A stretch of 64,000 nt of DNA, from positions 124,001 through 188,000 of the forward strand of contig CAWHYJ010000011.1 of assembly GCA_963833495.1 (NCBI GenBank), in the 5' to 3' direction. Each line of letters opens with the position of its first letter. Position 1 is the first letter of the stretch. Shown here piece by piece: positions 1-8,617 of the stretch. The translations under genes were made by a program, and so were the position numbers. The notes under the pieces were generated by a model that made no database searches, had not been told where the DNA came from, and was given only the letters and a program-made list of their open reading frames with translations. Source of the stretch: Fodinibacter sp963833495. Lineage in GTDB: Bacteria; Actinomycetota; Actinomycetes; Actinomycetales; Dermatophilaceae.

Positions 1-3000
1 GCCGATGAGGTGGCTCGGCTTCATCATGATCCGGGTGAGCGAGTTGTGGATGCCGCCCCGCCTCCCGTTGGTCTCGGTGAGGGGGACGTCGATCAGCCGG
101 TCCTGGGCGTGGTGCATGTAGACCGTGCCCTCCGGCATCCGGTGCGAGACGATCGCGCGGGCGGCGACCACGCCGTTGCGGTTGACCGCCTCGACCCAGT
201 CGTTGTCGCTGACGCCGATCTTCTCGGCGTCGAGGTCGGACATCCAGATCGTCTGGCCACCCCGCGAGAGGCTGAGCATGAAGAGGTTGTCCTGGTACTC
301 GCTGTGGATCGACCACTTGTTGTGCGGCGTCAGGTAGCGCACCGAGACACCGAGGGCGTTCTGCTCGCCAAGTGCCGTCTCGCCGAACAGCTCGGTCATG
401 TTCAACGGCGGGCGGTAGACCGGCAGGGCCTCACCCATGCCGAGGATCCAGTCGTGGTCGAGGTAGAACTGCTGGCGCCCGGTGAGCGTGTGGAACGGCT
501 TGAGCCGCTCGATGTTGATCGTGAAGGGTGCGTAGCGGCGGCCCCCCGACTCCGACCCCGACCACTCGGGCGAGGTGATCACCGGCACCGGGGCGACCTG
601 GGTGTCGGCGAAGGTGATCTGCTTGCCCTCGTGCTCGGCCGAGAGGTCCGCAAGCGCTGTGCCGGTGCGCTTCTCGACGTTTGTGAACCCGTGGGTGGCG
701 AGGTGGCCGTTGGTGGTGCCGGACAGGTGGAGGATCGCGTCTGCGACGTGGATGTCGGTCTCCAGCTTCGGCTGGCCGGTGCCGGCGCCGTGCTGCACGA
801 CCCCGTTGCGGTGCCGCAGGATCTCGACCTCACGGCTCACGGCGTACGGCACGCCCTTGGTGAGCATGCCCACCGACTCCAGCAGGGGGCCGATCGACGT
901 CATCTTGTCGTAGACCGCGGTGAAGTCGCGCTCGACGACGGCGAGCACCGGGAGGGTCTTCCCGGGCACCGGCTCGCACTCGCCCTTGCGCCAGTCCTTG
1001 ACGACTCCGTGCACCGTGGCCATGGCCTCGGGGGTGTCGTGCCACAGCGGCTTGGCGACGACGTCGCGGCGGGTGCCGAGGTGGTCGACGGCCAGCTCGG
1101 AGAACTTCTTCGCGATCGCCTTCCACGCCTCCCAGTCGGTCTTCGACTGCCAGGGCGGCGAGATCGCCGGGTTGAACGAGTGCACGAACGGGTGCATGTC
1201 GGTGGTGTTGATGTCGTGCTTCTCGTACCAGGTGGCAGCCGGCAGCACGACGTCGGAGAACAGCGTCGAGCTCGTCATCCGGAAGTCGATCGTCATCAGC
1301 AGGTCGAGCTTGCCCTCGGGCACGTCGTCGGGCCACTCGATGCCTTCGGGGCGCTTGTCCGGCGGGGCCTGTTGTGCGGTGACGGCGTTGTCGGTGCCGA
1401 GCAGGTGCTTCAGGAAGTACTCGTTGCCCTTGGCGCTCGAGCCGAGCAGGTTGGCCCGCCACAGGCTGAGGATGCGGGGGTGGTTCTCCTCGGCCTCGGG
1501 GTCCTCGACGGCGAACTTCAGTGCGCCGGAGGTGAGCTGGTCGACCACGTAGTCGGCCGGGGTCGAGCCGGCCGCCTCCGCCTGCTCGACCAGGTCGAGG
1601 CTGCTGCGGTTGAAGGTGGGGTAGCTGGGGGTCCAGCCGAGCCGCACCGACTGGGCCAGCAGGTCCATGACCCCCTTGCCGGCGAACACGCCGGTGCCGG
1701 CGTCGACGTCGTCGGCGGTGAACGTGTCGTACCGGTACTGGCTGGTGTTGACGTACCAGTAGGCGGTCTGGTTCATGTGCCGCGGTGGGCGCTGCCAGTC
1801 GAGGGCGAAGGCCATGTGCTGGAAGCCCATGATCGGGCGCACCTTCTCCTGCCCGACGTAGTGCGCCCAGCCGCCGCCGTTGCGCCCCTGGCAGCCGGTG
1901 ATGGTGGTGAGCACCAGCATCGCGCGGTAGATCTGGTCGGAGTGGAACCAGTGGTTGGTACCGGCACCCATCAGGATCATGCCGCGGCCAGTGGTGTCGA
2001 TGGCGTTCTGGGCCCACTCGCGGGCCAGCCGGACGACCTGCTCGGCCGGCACCGACGTGATCTCCTCCTGCCACGCCGGAGTCGCCGGTGTCGAGGGGTC
2101 GTCGTAGTCGGCCGGCCACTCGCCCGGCATCCCGGGGCGGTTGACGCCGTACTGCGCCAGCATCAGGTCGAGCACCGTCGTGACCAGTCGCCCGCCGATG
2201 CGGCGCACCGGCACGCCGCGCGTGACGTGGGCGACCTTGCCGTCGTAGGAGTCGAAGCGCGGCAACGTGATTCGAGCGGTCTCGGTGACGGTGCCGTGCA
2301 GGGTGAGCACGGGGTCGATGTCGCCGAGGTCGAGGTTCCACTGGCCCAGCCCCTCGTCGCCGTAGCGGAAGCCGAGCGACCCACGCGGGATCGCCACCTC
2401 GCCGGTGCGCGAGTCGAGGACCGCGGGCTTCCACATGGCGTTCTCGGACGCGGCTTCGGGGATGTCGAGGTCGCCGGCGACGAGGTACTTGCCCGGCCGG
2501 TAGGCGGGCCCGTCAGCGTCGGTGGGCGACCCGGCATCCGAGGTGTCTGGCTCGAGCGCCACGAGGAACGGCAGGTCGGTGTACTTCTGGTTGTAGTCGG
2601 TGAAGAAGGGGACCTGCTGGTCGACGAAGAACTCCTTGAGGATGACGTGCCCCATCGCCATCGCGAGGGCGCCGTCGGTGCCGGGGGCCGACGCGACCCA
2701 CTCGTCGGCGAACTTGACGTTCTCGGCGTAGTCGGGCGAGACGGCCACGACCTTCTGGCCGCGGTAGCGCGCCTCGGTCATCCAGTGCGCGTCGGGGGTG
2801 CGCGTCATCGGGACGTTCGAGCCCCACATGATGAGGTAGCCGGCATCCCACCAGTCGCCGGACTCGGGCACGTCGGTCTGGTCGCCGAACATCTGCGGCG
2901 AGGCGTTGGGGAGGTCGGCGTACCAGTCGTAGAACGAGAGCATCGGCGCACCGATGAGCTCGAGGAATCGCGCACCCGAGGCGTAGGAGACGGGTGACAT

Positions 3001-3609
3001 CGCGGGGATCGGCGAGAAGCCGGCGATCCGGTCGGGACCCCACCGCTTGACCGTGTAGACGTGGGCAGCCGCGATGATCTCGACGACCTCGTCCCACGTG
3101 GACCGCACGAGACCGCCCTTGCCACGGGCCGACTTGTAGCGTCTCGCCTTGTCGGGGTCCTGCACCACGGAGGCCCACGCCACGACCGGGTCACCGCCGA
3201 CGGCCCGCTTGGCCTCGCGGTACATCTCGAGCAGCACGCCGCGCACGTAGGGGTAACGAACCCTGGTGGGCGAGTACGTGTACCAGCTGAACGCCGCGCC
3301 GCGCGGGCAGCCTCGGGGCTCGTACTCCGGGCGGTCCGCACCGGTCGAGGGGTAGTCGGTCTGTTGCGACTCCCAGGTGATGATGCCGTCCTTGACGTAG
3401 ACCTTCCACGAGCAGGACCCGGTGCAGTTGACGCCGTGGGTGCTGCGCACGACCTTGTCGTGCGACCAGCGGTCGCGGTAGAACGCGTCGCCGCTACGCC
3501 CTCCCTCGGCGTGGATCGAGCGCCTGTCGGCGGAGACCTCGGAGCGGGTGAAGAACCGGCGGGTGCCCACCAGGGCGTCGGTCAGTGGTCCGTCGAGACC
3601 GGCGCTCAT
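1..3609 (-). CDS. narG: Respiratory nitrate reductase alpha subunit NarG (3' end outside window)
   Basis: Catalytic molybdopterin subunit of membrane-bound nitrate reductase, reducing nitrate to nitrite with electrons from quinol through NarI and NarH. About 1203 codons are present; the family is about 1230-1250 residues, so only the last few dozen residues lie beyond the left edge. The frame is continuous: the start at 3609 and the extreme left codons (RGGIHNSLTRI, typical of the NarG C terminus) are in phase. The 4Fe-4S site is visible near the N terminus (H58, C62, C66 in HGVNCTGSC, then C101). The molybdenum ligand is Asp228 in SFYDWYADL, matching Asp222 of the E. coli enzyme. Its start overlaps the stop of the upstream regulator (ATGA), so the two are translationally coupled; narH, narJ and narI would be expected further left. 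The long open frame on the other strand is a composition shadow. Confidence 0.97.
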   Translation of the reverse strand, partial: MSAGLDGPLTDALVGTRRFFTRSEVSADRRSIHAEGGRSGDAFYRDRWSHDKVVRSTHGVNCTGSCSWKVYVKDGIITWESQQTDYPSTGADRPEYEPRGCPRGAAFSWYTYSPTRVRYPYVRGVLLEMYREAKRAVGGDPVVAWASVVQDPDKARRYKSARGKGGLVRSTWDEVVEIIAAAHVYTVKRWGPDRIAGFSPIPAMSPVSYASGARFLELIGAPMLSFYDWYADLPNASPQMFGDQTDVPESGDWWDAGYLIMWGSNVPMTRTPDAHWMTEARYRGQKVVAVSPDYAENVKFADEWVASAPGTDGALAMAMGHVILKEFFVDQQVPFFTDYNQKYTDLPFLVALEPDTSDAGSPTDADGPAYRPGKYLVAGDLDIPEAASENAMWKPAVLDSRTGEVAIPRGSLGFRYGDEGLGQWNLDLGDIDPVLTLHGTVTETARITLPRFDSYDGKVAHVTRGVPVRRIGGRLVTTVLDLMLAQYGVNRPGMPGEWPADYDDPSTPATPAWQEEITSVPAEQVVRLAREWAQNAIDTTGRGMILMGAGTNHWFHSDQIYRAMLVLTTITGCQGRNGGGWAHYVGQEKVRPIMGFQHMAFALDWQRPPRHMNQTAYWYVNTSQYRYDTFTADDVDAGTGVFAGKGVMDLLAQSVRLGWTPSYPTFNRSSLDLVEQAEAAGSTPADYVVDQLTSGALKFAVEDPEAEENHPRILSLWRANLLGSSAKGNEYFLKHLLGTDNAVTAQQAPPDKRPEGIEWPDDVPEGKLDLLMTIDFRMTSSTLFSDVVLPAATWYEKHDINTTDMHPFVHSFNPAISPPWQSKTDWEAWKAIAKKFSELAVDHLGTRRDVVAKPLWHDTPEAMATVHGVVKDWRKGECEPVPGKTLPVLAVVERDFTAVYDKMTSIGPLLESVGMLTKGVPYAVSREVEILRHRNGVVQHGAGTGQPKLETDIHVADAILHLSGTTNGHLATHGFTNVEKRTGTALADLSAEHEGKQITFADTQVAPVPVITSPEWSGSESGGRRYAPFTINIERLKPFHTLTGRQQFYLDHDWILGMGEALPVYRPPLNMTELFGETALGEQNALGVSVRYLTPHNKWSIHSEYQDNLFMLSLSRGGQTIWMSDLDAEKIGVSDNDWVEAVNRNGVVAARAIVSHRMPEGTVYMHHAQDRLIDVPLTETNGRRGGIHNSLTRIMMKPSHLIG

Positions 3610-4364
3610 GTGGACTCCTTCGGTGCGGTGCTGCGGAAGGGTGTCGTGGTGCTCACGTGCGCGACGCAGGTGGTGTCGTCGACGAACGGCTCGAGACTGA
3701 CCCGGGTGGACGACTCCCCGAGCTGAGCCAACGATCCCGCAATCAGGCCGCGATGGATACCGCAGACGACGGCGGGGTTGTCGCGGGCCAGGTCGATGAA
3801 GGGGCAGTGGGCCAGGGTGACCTCGGCGGCACGACCGCCGTCGGTCGTCTTGAGCTCGGGGGTGTAGCCCCACTCCTGCAGCACGTCGATCATCTGGGCC
3901 AGCTTGCCGAGCCACCGGCCCGGGGTGTCGGCGGGCATCGAGCCCTGCTCGGTCGCGACGTGCTCGACCGCCCAGCGCCGCCCGGCCTCCGCCGGAGTCA
4001 TGGCGTGGCCGGTCTCGCCGTGCGCCAGGGTCGAGGCGAGCAGGCCGCTGAGCAGCCGCAGGTGGTCGGCCTCGGAGCGGGCGTCGACGTCGTCGAGCGA
4101 GCCCGGCGCCAGTGAGTAGACCTTGCGGGGTCGTCCCGCGCCGCCCCCGCGGCGCACAGCGGAATCGACGATGCCGGCGGCCACCAGCTGGTCGAGGTGG
4201 AAGCGCACGGTCGTGACGTGCAGACCGACCTGGGTCCCGAGCTCGGCGGCGGTCAGACCCGGTGTGACCGCGTCGCCGTCGACGTGCGCGAGGGCGTCGA
4301 CCAGGCGGCGCCGCACCGGGGAGGCGAGCAGCGCTGCGGCGTTGTGCGTCGCGTCGGTGGTCAT
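3606..4364 (-). CDS. ArsR/SufR-like winged-helix regulator of the nar operon
   Basis: A 252-residue regulator. Residues about 10-80 form a winged helix (VRRRLVDALA, then LGTQVGLHVTTVRFHLDQL and a GRPRKVYSL wing). The C-terminal half carries Cys in CPFIDLARDNPAVVCGIH, spaced C-x13-C, plus a later Cys near the end, as in the SufR-like family (COG2345) where such cysteines may hold an Fe-S cluster; the cluster is family knowledge, not proven here. The start at 4364 is chosen because the winged helix begins at once and a GGGAGT site lies just upstream; a longer frame to 4583 exists but its extension runs through the promoter region. It overlaps narG by 4 bases, so it is probably an autoregulating sensor of redox or NO for nitrate respiration. 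A second member of the family sits at 8614-9364. Confidence 0.88.
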   Translation of the reverse strand: MTTDATHNAAALLASPVRRRLVDALAHVDGDAVTPGLTAAELGTQVGLHVTTVRFHLDQLVAAGIVDSAVRRGGGAGRPRKVYSLAPGSLDDVDARSEADHLRLLSGLLASTLAHGETGHAMTPAEAGRRWAVEHVATEQGSMPADTPGRWLGKLAQMIDVLQEWGYTPELKTTDGGRAAEVTLAHCPFIDLARDNPAVVCGIHRGLIAGSLAQLGESSTRVSLEPFVDDTTCVAHVSTTTPFRSTAPKEST

Positions 4365-4500
4365 GTCACTCCCGTCGAGATTGGAGGAGTCCGTTCCTCT
4401 CCATCGAAGCACACCGTAACAGGTGCTCGCCAGCCCCTCGATCGCGGCATTCTGGTTGGCCATAGGCCTGTCCAAGACGACGACTGAGGGCCTTCCTGAG

Positions 4501-4515
4501 AGGTAAGGCACACCT
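4501..4515. promoter_or_regulatory. DtxR/IdeR-like iron box candidate in the nar divergent promoter
   Basis: AGGTAAGGCACACCT matches 12 of 15 positions of the iron-box core AGGTTAGGCTAACCT used by IdeR/DtxR. It lies between the divergent narK and regulator-narG transcripts. Only a sequence match; no DtxR gene is in the window. Confidence 0.35.
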
Positions 4516-4558
4516 GTCTGGCCGCCCGTCAGGATGGGGTGTACGGTCCCGGTGTTGC

Positions 4559-4590
4559 TATTAAAAGGATCAGTTTCATGCAAATGGAGG
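4559..4590 (+). promoter_or_regulatory. AT-rich promoter element and ribosome binding site of narK
   Basis: TATTAAAA at 4559-4566 is the only strongly AT-rich stretch in the 230-base divergent region and could be a -10 element. GGAGG at 4586-4590 sits 7 bases before the ATG at 4598 and fixes that start. Confidence 0.4.
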
Positions 4591-4597
4591 ACCGAGG

Positions 4598-5983
4598 ATG
4601 ACCCAGTTGCTGACCGAGCCGGCAGCCTCGCCGGCGCCCGGCGCCACGAACGCCGGTCGAGGGCACGTCTCCGGTGGGGCCAAGCGGGTCCTCACCATGT
4701 CGACCGTCGCCTTCACCCTGATGTTCGCGGTCTGGCTGATGTTCGGCATCCTCGGCGTGCCGATCCAGAAGGAGCTCGGGCTCTCCGACCCGCAGCTGGC
4801 GTGGATCAGCGCCGTCGCGGTGCTCAACGGCTCGCTCTGGCGCCTGCCGGCCGGCATGCTCACCGACCGGGTGGGGGGCCGCGTCGTCACCATCGCGATG
4901 CTGCTGCTGACCGCCGTCCCGTGCTTCCTCATCACCCAGGCCACCAGTTACCTGCCACTGCTGGGCCTCGCGTTCCTCGTCGGGTTCGCCGGCAACCTGT
5001 TCAGCGTCGGCATCTCGTGGAACGCCGCGTGGTTCCCGAAGGACCGCCAGGGCTTCGCGCTCGGCGTCTTCGGCGCCGGCAACATCGGCGCCTCGGTCAC
5101 CAAGCTGCTCATCGTGCTGCTGCCGACGATCATCGCCGGCACCGCGGGAGCCACCTACCTCGGCATCTTCCCGGGCGGCTGGCGGATCTTCCCGGCGTTC
5201 TACACGGTGGCCCTCGTCGTCGTCGCGGCGCTGACCTTCGTCGTCGTGCCGCGGCACGACCGGCGCGCCGGTGCCGGCAAGCCGGTGCGCGAGATGCTCG
5301 CGCCGCTGCGGCACGTGCGGGTCTGGCGGTTCAGCCTCTACTACGCCGCCGTCTTCGGCGCCTACGTCGCCCTCGCCGCCTGGCTGCCCAAGTACTACGT
5401 CGACAACTTCGACATCCCGCTGGCGGAGGCCGCACTGCTCAGCGCGACGTTCATCTTCCCGGCATCCCTGCTGCGTCCGGTCGGCGGCTGGTTCTCCGAC
5501 CGCTGGGGCGCCCGCCGGGTCATGTACTGGACCTTCGCGGTGATGATGCTCACCACCGGCATCCTGATGATGCCCAACGGCCACCTGGTGATCGCGCACG
5601 CCGACGGCTCACAGAGCAACCACCTCGGGTACGCGCTGGGCCTCGTGCCGTTCGCGATCCTCATCTTCGTCCTCGGCTGCGCCATGGGCGTGGGCAAGGC
5701 CGCCGTCTACAAGCACATCCCCGAGTACTTCCCCGACAACGTCGGCTCGGTCGGCGGCCTGGTCGGTATGTTCGGCGGCCTGGGTGGCTTCGTGCTCCCG
5801 CTGCTGTTCGCCTACACCAAGGTGTGGTCCGGCTTCCCGACCTCGACCTTCTTCGTCCTGTTCCTGCTCACGAGCGCCTGCTTCGTGTGGATGCACCTGA
5901 CCGTGGTGCGGATGCTGCACCAGGAGTCGCCCGAGCTCGCCCGAAACCTCGAGACCACGGCCGCCGTCGCGGCCACCAGCTGA
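4598..5983 (+). CDS. narK: NarK-type nitrate/nitrite transporter (first copy)
   Basis: A 461-residue major facilitator protein with about 12 membrane segments, from the nitrate/nitrite porter family. The nitrate-signature glycine motifs are visible: GVFGAGNIGASVTKLL in the first half and GGLVGMFGGLGGFVLPLLF in the second. It begins at ATG 4598 behind GGAGG. It is divergent from the regulator-narG operon and followed after 41 bases by a second NarK. Having two adjacent NarK proteins of different sequence usually means one imports nitrate with protons and the other exchanges nitrate for nitrite; which does which cannot be told from sequence alone. An apparent longer frame from 4534 belongs to the second gene's phase and is not a fusion. 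Confidence 0.93.
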   Translation: MTQLLTEPAASPAPGATNAGRGHVSGGAKRVLTMSTVAFTLMFAVWLMFGILGVPIQKELGLSDPQLAWISAVAVLNGSLWRLPAGMLTDRVGGRVVTIAMLLLTAVPCFLITQATSYLPLLGLAFLVGFAGNLFSVGISWNAAWFPKDRQGFALGVFGAGNIGASVTKLLIVLLPTIIAGTAGATYLGIFPGGWRIFPAFYTVALVVVAALTFVVVPRHDRRAGAGKPVREMLAPLRHVRVWRFSLYYAAVFGAYVALAAWLPKYYVDNFDIPLAEAALLSATFIFPASLLRPVGGWFSDRWGARRVMYWTFAVMMLTTGILMMPNGHLVIAHADGSQSNHLGYALGLVPFAILIFVLGCAMGVGKAAVYKHIPEYFPDNVGSVGGLVGMFGGLGGFVLPLLFAYTKVWSGFPTSTFFVLFLLTSACFVWMHLTVVRMLHQESPELARNLETTAAVAATS

Positions 5984-6024
5984 CCAACACGGCCACCCGG
6001 CCCCACCCAAGGAGAGAGACCGCC

Positions 6025-7422
6025 ATGAGCACGTCCCAAGCACCGGCCCGAAACGGCGAGTGGCTGGATTCCTGGGATCCCGAGAACGAGAAGACCTGGG
6101 ACCAGTCACTGGCCTGGCGCACGCTCTGGATCACGACCTTCTGCCTGACCCTCGCGTTCGTCGCGTGGTTCCTCCCGAGCGCGATCATCCCCAAGCTCAA
6201 CGCCCTGGGCTACGACTTCACGAAGAACCAGCTGTACTGGATGGCCGCCATGCCGGGGCTCGCGGCCGGCCTCTTCCGCCTGGTGTGGATGACCCTGCCC
6301 CCGATCATGGGCACCCGGAAGATGGTCTCGCTGACCACCCTGTTGCTCATCGCGTCGACCCTCGGCTGGGGCGTGCGGGTGCAGTCGCCGAGCGCCCCCT
6401 ACTGGGAGCTCATGGTGCTGGCCTTCCTCGCCGGCATCGGCGGTGGCGCGTTCTCCGGCTTCATGCCGAGCACGTCGTACTTCTTCCCCAAGCGCAAGCA
6501 GGGCACGGCCCTCGGCCTGCAGGCCGGGCTCGGCAACTTCGGCGTCTCCTTCGTGCAGCTGCTCACGCCCTACTTCATCGCCATCTCGGCCCTCGCGATC
6601 TTCGGCGGCAGCCAGCAGATGACCGTGTCGGGCAAGCCCCCCGCGACCGTCTGGTACCAGAACGCCGCCTTCGTGTGGATCCCGCTCATGGTGGTCGGGG
6701 CCGTCCTCGCGTGGACGATGCTGAAGTCGGTGCCGGTCAAGGCGAACATCCGCCAGCAGTTCGACATCTTCCGCAACCAGGACACCTGGTGGATGACGAT
6801 CCTCTACATCATGACCTTCGGCACGTTCTCCGGCCTCGCCGCGCAGTTCGGCCTGCTCATGGCCAACCTCTACGGCAGCGGGAACAGTGACATCGTCCAG
6901 GGGTCCGGTGCGTCCGCCACGGTCCTCATCGCCGGTTACGCCGTCCCGGACGCCGTGAAGTTCGTGTTCCTCGGCCCCCTCATCGGGGCCGCCGCGCGGG
7001 TCGTGTTCGCTCCCCTCACCGACCGAACCGGCGGCGCCGTCTGGACGCTCGTCTCCGGCATCGGCCTCATCGTGTCGATCGCCTACACGATCCCTGCGCT
7101 CACCCCGGACACCAGCTCTGCGGTCTCGCTCGACGCCGGGTTCCACCAGTTCCTCTACGGGATGCTCGCGATCTTCCTGTTCGCCGGCATCGGCAACGCC
7201 TCGACCTTCAAGCAGATGCCGATGATCTTCGAGCGCCGCCAGGCCGGGGGCGTCATCGGGTGGACGGCGGCCATCGCGGCCTTCGGACCGTTCTTCTTCG
7301 GCGTGGGTGTGACGACGCTGGGCCCGGTGGCCTTCTACTCGATCGGCATCGCCTGGGCGGTCATGTGCGTCGGCATCACCTGGTGGCGCTACGCCCGCCC
7401 CGGTGCGCCCAAGCCCGGCTGA
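6025..7422 (+). CDS. narK: NarK-type nitrate/nitrite transporter (second copy)
   Basis: A 465-residue major facilitator protein, again of the nitrate/nitrite porter family but clearly divergent from its neighbour. It starts at ATG 6025 behind AAGGAGAG. A soluble N-terminal tail (residues 1-30, rich in W and E) precedes the first membrane helix. Nitrate-signature motifs are GLQAGLGNFGVSFVQLL and a glycine-rich helix IGWTAAIAAFGPFFFGVG. It likely shares the narK promoter at 4559, as only 41 bases separate the genes. The gene ends shortly before a strong hairpin at 7473-7531. Confidence 0.93.
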   Translation: MSTSQAPARNGEWLDSWDPENEKTWDQSLAWRTLWITTFCLTLAFVAWFLPSAIIPKLNALGYDFTKNQLYWMAAMPGLAAGLFRLVWMTLPPIMGTRKMVSLTTLLLIASTLGWGVRVQSPSAPYWELMVLAFLAGIGGGAFSGFMPSTSYFFPKRKQGTALGLQAGLGNFGVSFVQLLTPYFIAISALAIFGGSQQMTVSGKPPATVWYQNAAFVWIPLMVVGAVLAWTMLKSVPVKANIRQQFDIFRNQDTWWMTILYIMTFGTFSGLAAQFGLLMANLYGSGNSDIVQGSGASATVLIAGYAVPDAVKFVFLGPLIGAAARVVFAPLTDRTGGAVWTLVSGIGLIVSIAYTIPALTPDTSSAVSLDAGFHQFLYGMLAIFLFAGIGNASTFKQMPMIFERRQAGGVIGWTAAIAAFGPFFFGVGVTTLGPVAFYSIGIAWAVMCVGITWWRYARPGAPKPG

Positions 7423-7472
7423 GGCGCCGTCCCTCACGGACAGGCGGATGGCCCGACGTGGGGTGCTGGCAG

Positions 7473-7531
7473 TCGAGAGGTCGAGACACGCTTGTGAGAA
7501 TCGCGATCCCGGGCATGTCTCGACCCCTCGA
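7473..7531. terminator. Rho-independent-like hairpin after the narK pair
   Basis: TCGAGAGGTCGAGACA (7473-7488) pairs with TGTCTCGACCCCTCGA (7516-7531): a 16-base stem with one mismatch and a 27-base loop. It follows the second narK stop by 50 bases. No U-run follows, as is common in actinobacteria. Confidence 0.6.
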
Positions 7532-7639
7532 TCCGCCCCCAGGCCGGCGGTGATGCACCGGGCGCGGCCTAACGCGCACGGTGCCTCACCCGAACGGTTC
7601 AGCGCTGTCAAGAGCGCCGGATGCCGTGTCCGCCTCCTC

Positions 7640-7689
7640 GAGTTGGCTGCCCCTGCGACCACCCCAGCACCCAACTCCGGGATGCCGGG
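7640..7689. repeat. Palindromic repeat, copy 1 (partly deleted)
   Basis: Shares with copy 2 the run GGCTGCCCC-GCGACCACC-CAGCACCCAACTCCGG-ATGCCGGG. The left arm is shortened to GAGTTGG, so the long stem of copy 2 is reduced to about 7 bases. Confidence 0.55.
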
Positions 7690-7873
7690 CGTACGCCGTG
7701 AGGGCGGAAGTGGTCGCCCTGGCAACCGTTTCCGCACTCGAGACCGGATGCCGGGGCACCACGTCGGGGTACGCCGCCACCTACGCCGTAGTAGTCGCTG
7801 TGATCGCAACGAGTACTGCGCTGTAGCTCGCGCTGAACCCCCTTGCCGCCGGGCGTCGGCACCGGTGGTACCC

Positions 7874-7934
7874 GAGTTGGGTGCTCAGGTGGCTGCCCCG
7901 GCGACCACCTCAGCACCCAACTCCGGATGCCGGG
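7874..7934. repeat. Palindromic repeat, copy 2 (19-base stem)
   Basis: GAGTTGGGTGCTCAGGTGG (7874-7892) pairs with the run 7904-7922 across an 11-base loop, with a single mismatch in 19. It is followed by GGATGCCGGG and a degenerate third piece (CAGCACTCAACTCGAGG). It could act as the terminator for mobA, but its partial duplication 230 bases away suggests a small interspersed repeat. Confidence 0.6.
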
Positions 7935-7966
7935 ACCAGCTCAGCACTCAACTCGAGGCGTTCCGG

Positions 7967-8617
7967 TCAGGTCGGGTCGGGGTGGGTCTCGAGGTCGCGG
8001 AGGTCGGCGGGGGTGTCGACGTCGCGGCCGGCAGGCCCGGTCACGAAGACCTCGACATGCGGCACCTCGAGCAGCAGCTTCGCGGGGCGGTTCGCCGCCG
8101 GGATGGGCAGCGCCGCGCGCACCGCTGACGTGCGGTACGCGGCGAGCAGCGGGTTGGCGAACCCGGCGTCGTCGGTCGCCACCACCCCGCCGACCTCCGG
8201 GGGTGCCGTGCGCAGGGCCGCCACGAGCCGCTCCAGGGCGGGGCCGGCGTACGGCATGTCGCCGGCCACCACGGCCACCAGCCGGGTGCGCACCCGCACC
8301 ACGCCGGCGGCGACTCCGGCCAGTGGCCCACCACCGGTGGGGTTCTCGCGGGTCCAGGTGACCGGTCGACCACAGTCGCGCGGCGGCCCGACGACGACCA
8401 CGGGCCAGCTCGCGGGCAGCGACGCGACGACGGTCTCGAGCACGGTCGACCCGTGCAGCCGCGCGCCGAGCTTGTCGGCGCCGAACCGCCGCGAGGTGCC
8501 GCCGGCGAGCACCACGACGGTGACGTCGGCAGCCACGGATGCCGACCGCCCACCCGTGTCCGCGGCGGGGTCCGCTGCCCGGGCCCCGGTCGTCGCGTCG
8601 GGGTGGTCGTCGGTCAT
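7967..8617 (-). CDS. mobA: Molybdenum cofactor guanylyltransferase MobA-like protein
   Basis: A 216-residue nucleotidyltransferase that would transfer GMP from GTP to Mo-molybdopterin, making the guanine dinucleotide form that NarG needs. The N-terminal motif VVVLAGGTSRRFGADKLG fits the family LAGGxSRRxGxDK. Further family segments are a GDMPYAGPALERL metal-binding region and the terminal DVDTPADLRDLE. The first 30 residues are a low-complexity tail. Its ATG overlaps the TGA of the upstream regulator, so both are one transcript. Position inside the nitrate/nitrite block supports a dedicated cofactor role for nitrate reductase. A more general NTP transferase of the MobA-like group is the main alternative. 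Confidence 0.85.
   Translation of the reverse strand: MTDDHPDATTGARAADPAADTGGRSASVAADVTVVVLAGGTSRRFGADKLGARLHGSTVLETVVASLPASWPVVVVGPPRDCGRPVTWTRENPTGGGPLAGVAAGVVRVRTRLVAVVAGDMPYAGPALERLVAALRTAPPEVGGVVATDDAGFANPLLAAYRTSAVRAALPIPAANRPAKLLLEVPHVEVFVTGPAGRDVDTPADLRDLETHPDPT

Larger units (their letters stand above)
7423..7966. other. Gene-free spacer between narK and mobA
   Basis: This 544-base stretch lies between genes that converge on it. I see no credible gene: the short frames lack family features or ribosome binding sites. It holds the hairpin at 7473-7531, two copies of a palindromic repeat (7640-7689, 7874-7934), and four copies of GGATGCC. Confidence 0.7.

Noticed and set aside
10..2997. 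Very long open frame on the plus strand opposite narG
   Set aside because: It is the antisense shadow of narG caused by high GC at third codon positions; composition is Val/Gly/Arg/His-rich with no domain, while the minus strand encodes textbook NarG.
4534..7422. Single 962-codon frame spanning both narK genes
   Set aside because: The first half is out of frame with the true first narK (4598-5983); only the part from 6025 is real, with its own ribosome binding site.
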